From: Syntrophotalea acetylenica
GTDB taxonomy: Bacteria > Desulfobacterota > Desulfuromonadia > Desulfuromonadales > Syntrophotaleaceae
Reading direction: 5' to 3'
Length of the DNA stretch: 64,000 bases
Assembly (NCBI RefSeq): GCF_001888165.1
Contig: NZ_CP015455.1
Coordinates: forward strand, 248,001 to 312,000
Translations under genes and position numbers: made by a program
Notes under the pieces: model-generated
Seen by the model: the letters and a program-made list of their open reading frames with translations, nothing else
Told to the model about the DNA's origin: nothing
Database searches by the model: none
Shown here: piece by piece, positions 7,802 to 16,240 of the stretch
Layout: every line of letters starts with the position of its first letter
How positions within the stretch are numbered: position 1 is the stretch's first letter

Positions 7802-9091
7802 TCAACGCTGCCGTGACCATGCCGGATGCTGACATTGGCCGCCACTGGATATGCGACGGATACCTGAGCCGTCAGCCCGCATGACGTAAATGCCTTTGCC
7901 GCCAGCCTGATCCGAAGAGTATACCAGAAAACGGCTATCGGGGCTCCAGCGCGGATGTTCCTTGTTGCCGGCGCCGAAGGTCAGCCGCCGCTCATCCGTG
8001 CCGTCGGGGCGGATGCTGTAGATATCGAAGTTGCCGCCTTCCAGTCGGGTAAAGGCGATGCGCTCTCCATCGGGGCTCCAGGCAGGGGTGGCGTTGTACT
8101 TGCCGCTGCCGGTAAGTCGCCGGATCTGGCCGCTGAGCACATCCATGATGAAGATGTGCGGATTCCCCTGGCGGTCGGAGACAAACGCGAGACGGTCTCC
8201 GGCAGGACTCCAGCTCGGATCCACATCGATTCCCCAGTGATTGGTGAGCCGCCGCCGCTGGCTGCCGTCGGTTCCGAGCAGGGTCAGTTCGGGGTTGCCG
8301 GATGCCGACTGGGTGAGGGCGAGTTCCCGCCCGTCCGGGCGGAAACGGGCGGAAACGTTCAGGCCGTTCCGGGAGGAAAGGGCCGCTTCCTGGCCGGTAC
8401 TGAGAATTTTCCGGAAAAGGTCCGGGTTGCCGCGGCGATAGGAGGTGAAGACGATCTCTCTGCCGCTTGGGGAGAAGTCGGGGTTGAGGACGATGGAACG
8501 GTGGTCCGTCAGGCGCAGGACGTTGGCGCCGTCGGTGTCCATCAGATAAAGCTCCTTGTGGCCGGTGCGGTTGTCGATGTAGGCGATGCGCGAGCTGAAA
8601 GGGCCTTCCTTGCCCGTGACGTTGAGCAGGATCTGGTCGGCAAACTTGTGCGCCATCAGACGCAGATCGTTACGGGTGCCGACGTAGCTGCGGCCGGTGA
8701 GCAGGCGCCGGTGAACGACGTCGTAAAGCCGGAACTCGACCCGGATGCGGTCGCCCTGGGCGTGGTACCCGCCTTTGACCAGAATCTCGGCGCCCAGCAA
8801 CGCCCACTGGCTGAAATCGACCTGGGTGCTGGTCAGGCCGGGCCGCCGGGCGTCATCGAGGAAGGCCGCCGGGTCAAGCTGCCGGAACAGGCCCGCCATG
8901 TCCAGGTCGACGGCCAGAACCTTGTGCAGCTCTTTGGCGATGCCGGGCTGCGCCGGTCCGGCAAGGGGCAGCAGTTCGGCGTTGGCCACGTTGATGGTTT
9001 GCTGGCCGGGAGCACGGATCTCCACCTGCGCCACGACGGTGGTCGCTGTCAGGCAGGCAAAAAGGAACAACAGGGTCACGAGACGGCACAT
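7802..9091 (-). CDS. tolB: Tol-Pal system translocation protein TolB
   Basis: A 429-residue periplasmic protein with an N-terminal signal peptide (LVTLLFLFACLTATTVVAQ), a TolB N-terminal domain to about residue 160, and a six-bladed propeller with repeated YLMDTDGANVLRLT / PDFSPSGREIVFTS / WSPAGDRLAFVSDRQGNP / WSPDGERIAFT / WSPDSRFLVYSSDQ signatures. TolB binds Pal and is released by energised TolA during outer-membrane constriction. Its start is only four bases from the tolA stop, as expected for the conserved tolA-tolB-pal order. Length is normal for the family. Confidence 0.97.
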   Translation of the reverse strand: MCRLVTLLFLFACLTATTVVAQVEIRAPGQQTINVANAELLPLAGPAQPGIAKELHKVLAVDLDMAGLFRQLDPAAFLDDARRPGLTSTQVDFSQWALLGAEILVKGGYHAQGDRIRVEFRLYDVVHRRLLTGRSYVGTRNDLRLMAHKFADQILLNVTGKEGPFSSRIAYIDNRTGHKELYLMDTDGANVLRLTDHRSIVLNPDFSPSGREIVFTSYRRGNPDLFRKILSTGQEAALSSRNGLNVSARFRPDGRELALTQSASGNPELTLLGTDGSQRRRLTNHWGIDVDPSWSPAGDRLAFVSDRQGNPHIFIMDVLSGQIRRLTGSGKYNATPAWSPDGERIAFTRLEGGNFDIYSIRPDGTDERRLTFGAGNKEHPRWSPDSRFLVYSSDQAGGKGIYVMRADGSGIRRISSGGQCQHPAWSRQR

Positions 9092-9095
9092 AGTT

Positions 9096-10016
9096 TTAAT
9101 CCATCAGGTCCTTGAGGTTGAAGACGACGTCGAGCTGTATCTGCCTCTGGGGTTGAAACGGCAGGGTTTTGGCTTTCAGTATGGCCCTTTTGACCGAATC
9201 GTCAAAGGTGGCGTCGCCGGAGGAGTCGATAAAATGATAACTGATCAGGCTGCCGTCGGCACTGAAAGCCAGTCGTACCGTGGCCGAAAGGTCGCGGCGG
9301 GTGATCTGATACTTGGACAGGCTCCAGTTGTCTTTCAGGTAGGCCTGCAGCCAGGTCTGCTGGTCCACACCGGCTTCGGTGCCGGTGCCGTCGGGCATGC
9401 CGAGGGGGGCGCCGGAACCGTAACCGGAACCGGAACCGCCGGTCGCCGACCCGGCACCGCCTCCGGAAAGGGCCGCGATTCTGTTCTTGAGTGCGGCCAG
9501 CTCCTGCTGGCGCTGTTGTCTTTCACGCATCGCGGCCAGCTTGTCCTGGACGCTGTTATAATCGCCTGTTGCCGGGGCGGCAGAGGCCGCCGGTCTGGTT
9601 GCCGGCGCTGCCGGCTTGGCGCCTGGCGATGAAACGGTGGCTTTGCTGGCGGCCTTGTCGGTGGAAGCAGCCGGTCGTGGTTCCGGAGACGATGGTTCCG
9701 ACGGCGCGTCAGCAGCCTTGGGGGCGTCCGGTTGCGGGGGCGCGGGCGCCAGGGCGGAATCTCCCTTGGGCGCGGGGCCTCCATCCGGCCTCCCGGCTTG
9801 AGGGTTGAGAACCGGCATTTTTGTCAGGTCGACAAAATAGACCGGCCGCTGTTCGACGGGCGCCGGGCCGGATAAAAACCCGGAAAAAAGCAACAATGCC
9901 GCCGCATGCAGAACCAGTGAGCAGGTCAGGGACAGGGCCAGGGGGCGCAGCCCCGGTTCGTTGTGCGGCGCAAACGGTGGTATCGACACGGTATTATGAG
10001 CCTTTGCTGCGGGCAA
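9096..10016 (-). CDS. tolA: TolA-like energy-transducing envelope protein (TonB/TolA family)
   Basis: About 306 residues: a short cytoplasmic N-terminus, one membrane anchor (SLTCSLVLHAAALLLFSGF), a long Pro/Ala-rich periplasmic linker, a Glu/Arg helix near MRERQQRQQEL, and a C-terminal TonB/TolA-type domain (SATVRLAFSADGSL, DDSVKRAILKA, PFQPQRQIQLDVVFNL). It sits between tolR and tolB, so it is the TolA that conveys TolQR proton-motive energy to TolB-Pal. The start is uncertain: the longest frame begins with TTG at 10016, while a GTG at 9989 has a modest AAGG upstream. Neither has a strong ribosome-binding site. Confidence 0.88.
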   Translation of the reverse strand: MPAAKAHNTVSIPPFAPHNEPGLRPLALSLTCSLVLHAAALLLFSGFLSGPAPVEQRPVYFVDLTKMPVLNPQAGRPDGGPAPKGDSALAPAPPQPDAPKAADAPSEPSSPEPRPAASTDKAASKATVSSPGAKPAAPATRPAASAAPATGDYNSVQDKLAAMRERQQRQQELAALKNRIAALSGGGAGSATGGSGSGYGSGAPLGMPDGTGTEAGVDQQTWLQAYLKDNWSLSKYQITRRDLSATVRLAFSADGSLISYHFIDSSGDATFDDSVKRAILKAKTLPFQPQRQIQLDVVFNLKDLMD

Positions 10017-10037
10017 ATTGAAAAGAATGCAGTAACG

Positions 10038-10466
10038 TCATTTTTCGGGATCCGGTGGCATGGAGACCATGCCCAGCTTTTCGATGCCGGCCCCCTTGAT
10101 GGCGGCCATGACCTGAACCACCTTGCCGTAGGGAACATCGCGGTCCGCCTGCAAAAAGACCTCCTTTTCCTGTCGGGACTGCAGAATCTCAAGTAAAACC
10201 GGCACCAGTTTTTCGGGGCCGGGGATGCTCTGCTTGCCGATGGAAATGGCGCCGTTTTGTTCGACGGTGACAATCAGGGGTTCCTTGCCCGCCTGCAGTC
10301 CGGGGGCATCGGACACTTCGGGCAGGTTGACCTCCACCCCCTGTTCAAGCATTGGCGCCGTGACCATGAAAATGATCAGCAGCACCAGCATGACGTCGAC
10401 CAGGGGCGTGACGTTGATCGCCGACAAAGTGGATCGCGATGTTCCGTTGCGCTGGCCTACCTCCAT
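10038..10466 (-). CDS. tolR: TolR (ExbD family) proton-channel subunit
   Basis: A 142-residue protein with the ExbD/TolR layout: short N-terminus, NVTPLVDVMLVLLIIFMV membrane helix carrying the essential Asp, and a periplasmic domain ending in DVPYGKVVQVMAAIKGAGIEKLG. With TolQ it forms the proton-driven motor for TolA. The ATG at 10466 follows GGAGG; the longer frame to 10880 overlaps all of tolQ and is rejected. The spacing to tolQ is one base, implying tight coupling. Confidence 0.95.
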   Translation of the reverse strand: MEVGQRNGTSRSTLSAINVTPLVDVMLVLLIIFMVTAPMLEQGVEVNLPEVSDAPGLQAGKEPLIVTVEQNGAISIGKQSIPGPEKLVPVLLEILQSRQEKEVFLQADRDVPYGKVVQVMAAIKGAGIEKLGMVSMPPDPEK

Positions 10467-10467
10467 G

Positions 10468-11139
10468 TCAGCTCCTCCGCGCCATGCGCCCGACGATATT
10501 GAGGAACTCCTGGCTGAAACTGTCCATATCGCCGGTAAGGACATTGACCTTGCTGATGAAGTGGTTGTAGGCGACCACCGCGGGGATGGCGGCCACCAGA
10601 CCGATGGCGGTGGCGACCAGGGCTTCGGAGATCCCCGGCGCAACGACGGCCAGAGAGGCGCTGCCGGTCTTGCCGATTTCATGGAAGGAATCCATGATGC
10701 CCCACACGGTGCCGAACAGGCCGATAAATGGTGCGGTCGAACCGGTGGTGGCAAGGAACGGCAGGTAGCGTTCGAGCCGCTGGGTTTCCTGAGTGGTGGC
10801 GCGACGCAGGGCACGGGCAACGTTTTCCGCATGCCCCATGTCGGCGCTGAAGGCCGCCGGCTCTTCAGCCCCGGCGTCACGCTGGTTGCGCATCAGCTCC
10901 TGATAACCGTCGCGGAACAACGCCGCCGTTGGCGCATTGGGAAAATCTCCGAGGTTTTTGTTGATGGCGTCAAGCCGGCGTTTATTCCAGAAAAAATGCT
11001 GAAACTGCTGGGAATCGCTGATGGCGCGGTAGATTACCCGGAATTTTAAAAAGATGATCGCCCAGGAAAGCAGGGAAAAGCCGATGAGAATCAGCAGGAC
11101 CAGTTTGACCACCAGTCCGGTTGCGGAAATCAGTTCCAA
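10468..11139 (-). CDS. tolQ: TolQ (MotA/TolQ/ExbB family) proton-channel subunit
   Basis: A 223-residue inner-membrane protein with three membrane helices: LVVKLVLLILIGFSLLSWAII near the start, then the conserved pair around FLATTGSTAPFIGLFGTVWGIM and ALVATAIGLVAAIPAVVAYN. These are the signatures of TolQ/ExbB stator proteins. It begins with TTG, justified by GGAGGT ten bases upstream. It is the first gene of the tol-pal operon. No ybgC thioesterase gene precedes it, unlike in enterobacteria. Confidence 0.95.
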   Translation of the reverse strand: MELISATGLVVKLVLLILIGFSLLSWAIIFLKFRVIYRAISDSQQFQHFFWNKRRLDAINKNLGDFPNAPTAALFRDGYQELMRNQRDAGAEEPAAFSADMGHAENVARALRRATTQETQRLERYLPFLATTGSTAPFIGLFGTVWGIMDSFHEIGKTGSASLAVVAPGISEALVATAIGLVAAIPAVVAYNHFISKVNVLTGDMDSFSQEFLNIVGRMARRS

Positions 11140-11443
11140 GGTACTACCTCCATACGTGGGTAAAGATACATCTCAAGGGTGTTTTTCTGGGGTTTTTGCA
11201 CAAAGCGGTTAGATTATCATCGAACCGCCCATCCAAGTCAACGAGCATCACCGCAGGCTTCGGCGAGCCATGCCACGAAAAGATAACACCTCTGAATATA
11301 TGAAGAAATACCAAGCAAGGAGAGTGCCATGCCCGCAATGGCGAGGATTGAAACGGGCCGTTGCGAAAATCTGTCGCTTCCCGGCAACGGCGGCTTGATG
11401 AACGTGCCCGGATTTACCCGAGCGGCTGCGGTGATGCCGGGAT
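11140..11443. other. Intergenic region upstream of tolQ, no gene seen
   Basis: This 304-base stretch separates the end of folE2 from the start of tolQ, both on the minus strand, so it should carry the folE2 terminator and the tol promoter. An inverted repeat GCCGTTGC (11357-11364) / GCAACGGC (about 11384-11391) is the best hairpin near folE2, but it has no good T-run. Short frames on both strands lack ribosome-binding sites and recognisable composition. Confidence 0.5.
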
Positions 11444-12235
11444 TCAGCCCTCTTCGCAGCGAGGCGGAAATTCGACCATGGCGTAGGCTGAATGATTGTG
11501 GATTGATTCGAAGTTTTCGCACTCCACCCGGAACCAGGTGATCTCCGGCGTCGCCTTGAGCCTGAGTGTCACGGCCCGCACGATATCCTCGACGAACATG
11601 GGGTTGTCATAGGCCTGCTCGGTGACGGCCTTCTCGTCTTCCCGCTTGAGCAACGCGTAGACCGGCGCGCTGCCGCATTCCTCGACCCAGCTGATGAGAT
11701 CCTCGATCCAGATGAACTTGTTCATGCGCACCTCCACCCTGACGGAGCTGCGCTGATTGTGGGCGCCACGCGCGCTGATCTCCTTGGAGCAGGGGCACAG
11801 GGCAGTGAGGGGAACTTCCACCGCGAGTACGAAATCCTTGGTCTCGGCCAGGGTGCCGCGCAGGCAGCAGCGATATTCCATGAGGCTGAGGGCTTTGGAT
11901 ACTGGCGCCTGCTTCTCGATGAAATAGGGGAAATCCATTTCGATATGGGCGCAGGAGGCATTCAGCCGGTCTTTCATTGCTTGCAAAAGCTCCCCCATGT
12001 TGCGCATGGTGATTTCGCCGCGATACCGGTTGAGGATCTCCACGAATCGGCTCATGTGCGTCCCCTTGAAGTGATGGGGCAAGTCGACGTACATGTTGAT
12101 GCGTGCCACCGTGTGCTGCTGATCCCTGTTTTTGTCCATGACCACGATGGGGTAGTGGATGTCCTTGACCCCGACCTTGTCGATGGCGACGTTGCGCGTA
12201 TCGCGCTCCATCTGCATGTCGCGCATACGGTTCAT
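11444..12235 (-). CDS. folE2: GTP cyclohydrolase FolE2 (type IB)
   Basis: A 263-residue GTP cyclohydrolase of the FolE2/COG1469 family, which makes 7,8-dihydroneopterin triphosphate from GTP. The conserved metal/catalytic region [12 protein letters not shown] carries the key cysteine, and GAHNQRS, IEDLI and the closing [13 protein letters not shown] are family signatures. The ATG overlaps the queC stop by four bases (ATGA). FolE2 products feed both folate and queuosine/preQ0 pathways; coupling to queC points to a queuosine precursor role here. Type IB enzymes are less zinc-dependent than FolE, and a ZnuABC-type importer lies elsewhere in the window, but no link is shown. Confidence 0.95.
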   Translation of the reverse strand: MNRMRDMQMERDTRNVAIDKVGVKDIHYPIVVMDKNRDQQHTVARINMYVDLPHHFKGTHMSRFVEILNRYRGEITMRNMGELLQAMKDRLNASCAHIEMDFPYFIEKQAPVSKALSLMEYRCCLRGTLAETKDFVLAVEVPLTALCPCSKEISARGAHNQRSSVRVEVRMNKFIWIEDLISWVEECGSAPVYALLKREDEKAVTEQAYDNPMFVEDIVRAVTLRLKATPEITWFRVECENFESIHNHSAYAMVEFPPRCEEG

Positions 12236-12924
12236 CGCCGCACCTCCCGAACATAGGCGGCCGGATCGGGGATGCCGGCTTCAGCAAACCCTTTGAGCCG
12301 CAACTGGCAGGAATCGCACAGGCCACAGGCCAGGCCTTCGGGGCTGGGGTCGTAACAGGAGTGGGTCAGGGCGTAATCGACACCCAGGTCGAGTCCGCGG
12401 CGGATGATCTGTGCCTTGGTCAGGTGCAGCAGCGGCGCATGGACGCGGTATTTCCCCTGGCCTTCGACACCTGCCCTGGTGGCGAGATTCGCCAGTTGTT
12501 CGAAAGCGCGGACGAATTCCGGCCGGCAATCAGGATAGCCGGAGTAGTCGAGGGCGTTGACGCCGATGAAAATATCAAAGGAACCGAGCACTTCGGCCCA
12601 GCCCAGGGCGAAGGAAAGGAAAATGGTATTACGCGCCGGCACGTAGGTTACCGGGATGGCGTCGTCGATGGCGCGCCCCTTGGGGACTTCCTGGTCAGAG
12701 GTCAGGGCGCTGCCGCCGATGCGGCGCAGGTCGAAATCGATCACCATATGGTCAACGGCGCCGACCCTGGGTGCGTAGAGCCGCGCTTTTTCCAGTTCCA
12801 CGGTGTGGCGCTGGCCGTAGTGGAAGCTCAGGGCGTAGGGGGAGAACCCGGCGGCCCGCGCCTCGGCCAGGCAGGTGGTGGAGTCGAGACCGCCACTGTA
12901 CAATACGACAGCTTTTTTATTCAT
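12232..12924 (-). CDS. queC: 7-cyano-7-deazaguanine synthase QueC
   Basis: A 230-residue ATP-dependent preQ0 synthase. The PP-loop [11 protein letters not shown] lies at the N-terminus, followed by [11 protein letters not shown] and the Zn-binding cysteines near the C-terminus (SCYDP, then CGLCDSC). It converts 7-carboxy-7-deazaguanine to preQ0 for queuosine tRNA modification. The ATG at 12924 is chosen with AAGGGA upstream; the frame could be extended one codon to a TTG. It is the first gene of a two-gene operon with folE2. queD and queE are not in this window. Confidence 0.96.
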   Translation of the reverse strand: MNKKAVVLYSGGLDSTTCLAEARAAGFSPYALSFHYGQRHTVELEKARLYAPRVGAVDHMVIDFDLRRIGGSALTSDQEVPKGRAIDDAIPVTYVPARNTIFLSFALGWAEVLGSFDIFIGVNALDYSGYPDCRPEFVRAFEQLANLATRAGVEGQGKYRVHAPLLHLTKAQIIRRGLDLGVDYALTHSCYDPSPEGLACGLCDSCQLRLKGFAEAGIPDPAAYVREVRR

Positions 12925-12973
12925 CAAAAGTATCCCTTGTTTTGAAAAACAGACCGGGCTTCGTGGCCGGATG

Positions 12974-14425
12974 TCAGTTTATTTCGTAAAATTGGCCGGT
13001 GCCCAGACGGTGCACCTTCATCAGGTTGGTCGAGCCGAAGGCGGCTACCGGGCTGCCCATGGTGATAATGACAATGTCGCTTTTTTTAAGGGCGCCATCT
13101 TTTAAAACCGCTTCCTCCACCGAGTGGATCTGGGATTCCGTATCGCCGGTGAAGTCGACAAGGATCGAGCGGACCCCGGAATACAGGGACAGGCGCCGCC
13201 GCACTTCAGCCGAGGGGGTCACGGCGTAAATAGGGATCCGCGGGCGGAAGCGGGATACCGTGGCGGCCGTCGAGCCGCTCTGGGTGAAGGCCAGAATGGC
13301 GGCGGCCCCGACATGCAGGGCGGTGCGGCAGGCGGCTTCGCCGATGGCGTCAGAGAGCTTTCTCGGGCCCTCCTGGAGAGGGGGGAAATTGTTGAACAGC
13401 CGCTGCTGCGACAGGGGATCTCGCTCAACGCTGTTAGCCACCCGCACCATCATTTCCACGGCCTGGACGGGGTACCGGCCGGCGGCGGTTTCGCCCGACA
13501 GCATGACAGCGTCGGTGCCGTCCAGGATGGCGTTGGCCACATCGGAGGTTTCGGCCCGCGTTGGACGGGGATTATGAACCATGCTCTCAAGCATCTGGGT
13601 CGCGGTGATGACGGGTTTGCCGGCATCGTGACAGCGGCAGATGATGCGTTTCTGGATCAGGGGCACCTGCTCCGGACTGATTTCCACCCCCAGATCGCCT
13701 CGCGCCACCATGATGGCGTCGGCTTCCTGCAGGATCTCTTCGAAATCTTCGACCGCCTGGGGTTTCTCGATCTTGGCGACAACCGGCATCGCGCTGTTAT
13801 GTTCCTGCAGCAGACTTTTGAGCTGACGCAGATCGGCGGCATTGCGCACGAAGGACAGAGCGAGAAAATCGAAACCCTGGTCCAGCGCGAACAGTATATC
13901 GTCACGATCCTTGTCGGTCAGGGCCGGCACCGACAGGCCGGCGCCGGGGATGTTGACGCCCTTGCGATCTTTCAGGATTCCGCCTGTCAGCACGCGACAG
14001 CGCACCTCGCCGGCGTTTGTTTCAAGCACTTGCAGTTCCAGCAGGCCGTCATCGAGCAGGATCCGGGCGCCTGGCATGACATCCTCGGCCAAATGAGAAT
14101 AGAGGACCGGAATATGTTGCGCATCGCCCTCGATATCACGGGCAGTCAGCACGGTGGTGGCATTTTTTTCAAGGGTCACCGCTCCGTTCCGCATGCGCCC
14201 GGTGCGGATTTTCGGGCCTTGCAGGTCACCCAGAATCGCCACCGGTGTCTGGTGAAATTCGGCCAGCTCGCGAATAGACCGCACGATATGTGCTTTGTGC
14301 TCCTGCTCGCCGTGCGAGAAGTTAAGGCGGAAAACATCCGCCCCGGCAAGCATCAGCTGCTCGATGTCCGCGCGTGTGTCGCAGGAAGGTCCGATGGTGG
14401 CGATGATTTTGGTATGGCGGAACAT
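12974..14425 (-). CDS. pyk: Pyruvate kinase
   Basis: A 483-residue glycolytic enzyme catalysing phosphoenolpyruvate + ADP to pyruvate + ATP. N-terminal [13 protein letters not shown], the substrate/metal region [28 protein letters not shown] and [11 protein letters not shown], then TATQMLESM, are all intact, so the enzyme should be active. The C-terminal allosteric domain ends near VHRLGTGQF. It lies about 50 bases upstream of queC on the same strand and after the cytochrome terminator, so it may share transcription with queC-folE2. Confidence 0.97.
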   Translation of the reverse strand: MFRHTKIIATIGPSCDTRADIEQLMLAGADVFRLNFSHGEQEHKAHIVRSIRELAEFHQTPVAILGDLQGPKIRTGRMRNGAVTLEKNATTVLTARDIEGDAQHIPVLYSHLAEDVMPGARILLDDGLLELQVLETNAGEVRCRVLTGGILKDRKGVNIPGAGLSVPALTDKDRDDILFALDQGFDFLALSFVRNAADLRQLKSLLQEHNSAMPVVAKIEKPQAVEDFEEILQEADAIMVARGDLGVEISPEQVPLIQKRIICRCHDAGKPVITATQMLESMVHNPRPTRAETSDVANAILDGTDAVMLSGETAAGRYPVQAVEMMVRVANSVERDPLSQQRLFNNFPPLQEGPRKLSDAIGEAACRTALHVGAAAILAFTQSGSTAATVSRFRPRIPIYAVTPSAEVRRRLSLYSGVRSILVDFTGDTESQIHSVEEAVLKDGALKKSDIVIITMGSPVAAFGSTNLMKVHRLGTGQFYEIN

Positions 14426-14474
14426 GCGCCTGGTCCCCTGTTTCGTTCCAGTGTGGCAGGGTTGCGAAACGAAA

Positions 14475-14501
14475 GGACCCTGACCGGTGCAGCCAGGGTC
14501 C
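14475..14501 (-). terminator. Hairpin terminator after the cytochrome gene
   Basis: GGACCCTG (14475-14482) pairs with CAGGGTCC (14494-14501). Read on the minus strand it is followed by TTTCGTTTCG. It lies between the cytochrome stop and the pyk start, separating the two transcripts. Confidence 0.6.
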
Positions 14502-14515
14502 CGAAAAGCGCCTTT

Positions 14516-14836
14516 TTAGTGATGGTAGCGCCCGAGACGTTCCGTATGGGCCCGGCTGGGGCCTTTGTGGCAGCGGAAACAGGGCTCCCCCTCGACTTTC
14601 TGGATTTGTATGGGGGGTATGTCGGGGGGCAGTACCGAGGCTTCCTTCTGCCAGGGTTCGCGTCCCGATTCGCTTGCCAGGGTGACGGCAGTGGCTCTTA
14701 CCTCCCAGTTGGCATTGATCGGAACACTGTGGCACTGATCGCAGCCACCGGGTGGCGGGATGGCTTTCCATGCGCCCAGCATGGCGCAACCACAGACAAC
14801 AGCGGCGGGCAGCAGCATCCAGGGCCATTTATTCAT
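14516..14836 (-). CDS. Small diheme c-type cytochrome
   Basis: A 106-residue exported protein with two CxxCH heme sites, CDQCH at about residue 32 and CFRCH at about residue 86, both followed by enough sequence for a small multiheme fold. The N-terminus is a signal sequence (WMLLPAAVVCGCAMLGAW) that contains cysteines and might be a lipoprotein signal, though the lipobox is poor. Small periplasmic multiheme cytochromes are common electron carriers in Desulfuromonadales. The start follows GAGAGAGGA at a rather long distance. The longer frame to 15217 shows no coding signs upstream of this ATG. Confidence 0.82.
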   Translation of the reverse strand: MNKWPWMLLPAAVVCGCAMLGAWKAIPPPGGCDQCHSVPINANWEVRATAVTLASESGREPWQKEASVLPPDIPPIQIQKVEGEPCFRCHKGPSRAHTERLGRYHH

Positions 14837-15216
14837 GCAGGCAACCGTCCTCTCTCTCGGGGCTTTTGGCGTGCTGCAACTATAGCATAGGCATCGGGTA
14901 AGGCCAATCCGAAATAACTGCGAAGGTCGCCCTTCGCGGAGCATGCCGTTGCCGGTTGCCGTGCATTTTACGGTGGGAGGACCTGACAAAACGTAACAAC
15001 ATGCTATTATGTTGCTCATTGCCAAAGGACGATTTGCGTTAAAGATGGATGGAAATCCGTAGCCTTGAAGCTCCTGCGCCAAATAGTGGCAAAAAGATCC
15101 ACAATAAACTTCGGTGGTACGTTTTTGAATGGGTGGCGCGGTTTTGAAACGGCTCCGCAGGCATGAAAAAGGTGTTTTGGGCCGCTTTGTTCGGTATCTG
15201 CCATGGCGCAAGGACA
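14837..15216. other. Intergenic region between cytochrome and AmiS promoter
   Basis: About 380 bases between divergent transcription units. It should hold the cytochrome promoter on the minus strand and activator sites for the sigma-54-like promoter on the plus strand. No gene, repeat or clear enhancer palindrome was recognised. Short minus-strand frames (for example 15016-15222) lack ribosome-binding sites. Confidence 0.45.
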
Positions 15217-15231
15217 TGGCATTGAAATTGC
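15217..15231 (+). promoter_or_regulatory. Sigma-54-type (-24/-12) promoter for the AmiS/UreI gene
   Basis: The bases read TGGCATTGAAATTGC. The invariant GG (15218-15219) and GC (15230-15231) are exactly ten bases apart, and five of six bases match TGGCAC. Transcription would start near 15243, giving a leader of about 424 bases before the ATG at 15667. Nitrogen control through sigma-54 would suit a urea/short-amide channel. This is a motif match only. Confidence 0.6.
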
Positions 15232-15242
15232 GTTATGCTAAA

Positions 15243-15666
15243 ACGGTGGTTTATTGAAGATTTAAAGTCCTTCGAATTTTGGGTGTCTGATTTTACATGA
15301 TGATTTAGTTATATGAAATTCCAGTTCTTATGTGAGGTCGTTGTCCTGAAAAACCGTTTCAAAAAGAATGCAACCTGATTTTATCTTGAGATGTCTGGAT
15401 GTCGTCCGCGACCAGATCGGGGCCCGCAGGTTCTGATTCGCTGCGCTTTGGGCAGAAGCGTATGGCTGCCGCCGATATGTCCCGCTGCATCGGGAGGTTG
15501 GCAAGCCGGGAGAGCGAACAGTTCCGCGGGTGTTTCCCGCGTGGCGGTATGTACGGCGGAAAGCCGTCGTGCATCTATCGCTGTAAACGAATTTCCGCGG
15601 ACATTTTCGCACGACCCGAGTAGGGAAACAATAACGAGGCTAGAAATTTTCAAGGAGGAGTAAAAA
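15243..15666 (+). promoter_or_regulatory. Long candidate 5' leader of the AmiS/UreI gene
   Basis: About 424 bases between the putative sigma-54 start and the ATG. The first 130 bases are AT-rich; the rest is GC-rich and can form hairpins, for example CGCGGG (15525-15530) with CCCGCG (15536-15541). It ends in a strong AAGGAGG. Short frames inside it (15399-15623) show no family features. No known riboswitch consensus was recognised, so it may be a structured regulatory leader or hold a small RNA. Confidence 0.4.
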
Positions 15667-16149
15667 ATGACACCTGCGCTTCTGGTAATGATCAGCATGA
15701 TGTGGATTCCCTTGGGGATGCTTTTTCTGGGACAGGGCGATGCCAAATCAAGCGGCTTTACAACCGGCCTGGTTGGCATCCTGACAATTATTGGCGGCTT
15801 TTTTCAGGCGGCTCAGGGTGATCTGCTGACCGCGGCGGCGCTGCTCGTGTTCGGCCTTCTGTATCTGCAGGTTGCCCATGCCCTGCTTACCGGCGTAACC
15901 GACATGCGCACCGTCGGTTGGGGAGCCGTCACGGTCGGCATCGTTTGCCTGATTACGGCCCTCATTGTCGGCTCGGGCTATCTGTTCTTCATGTTCATTA
16001 CCTTCGTCATACTCTGCCTGGCTGTTTTCCTCAACTGCTACGGCAAGCTTTCCGGCAAGATTGTCGGCTACATGCTGATCGTTCTGGCGCTGATTTGTTT
16101 GATTTATCCGGCCTATGCCCTGATGGGCCATTACAGCCTGCCCTTCTGA
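15667..16149 (+). CDS. AmiS/UreI family transporter
   Basis: A 160-residue integral membrane protein with about six helices, the size and pattern of the AmiS/UreI family of urea and short-chain amide channels. Typical features are the N-terminal LLVMISMMWIPLGMLFLGQG segment, QAAQGDLLTAAALLVFGLLYL, and the closing IVGYMLIVLALICLIYPAYAL. A strong AAGGAGG precedes the ATG. No amidase or urease gene lies nearby, so the substrate is not indicated by neighbours. The sigma-54-like promoter fits nitrogen-related control. It ends at a long bidirectional terminator shared with fabH. Confidence 0.85.
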   Translation: MTPALLVMISMMWIPLGMLFLGQGDAKSSGFTTGLVGILTIIGGFFQAAQGDLLTAAALLVFGLLYLQVAHALLTGVTDMRTVGWGAVTVGIVCLITALIVGSGYLFFMFITFVILCLAVFLNCYGKLSGKIVGYMLIVLALICLIYPAYALMGHYSLPF

Positions 16150-16160
16150 TTTTCGTTTTT

Positions 16161-16211
16161 ACCAAACACAAAGAGCCGGAAGCGTTTTGCTTCCGGCTCT
16201 TTGTGTTTGGT
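16161..16211. terminator. 23-bp perfect bidirectional terminator
   Basis: A perfect inverted repeat: 23 bases at 16161-16183 pair with 16189-16211 around a GTTTT loop. The core pairs AAAGAGCCGGAAGC with GCTTCCGGCTCTTT, so each strand carries T-rich sequence on its 3' arm. It sits between the convergent AmiS and fabH genes and should stop both. Confidence 0.92.
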
Positions 16212-16240
16212 GCGATAAAAGGTGGGCTTTGCAGGTGGCC

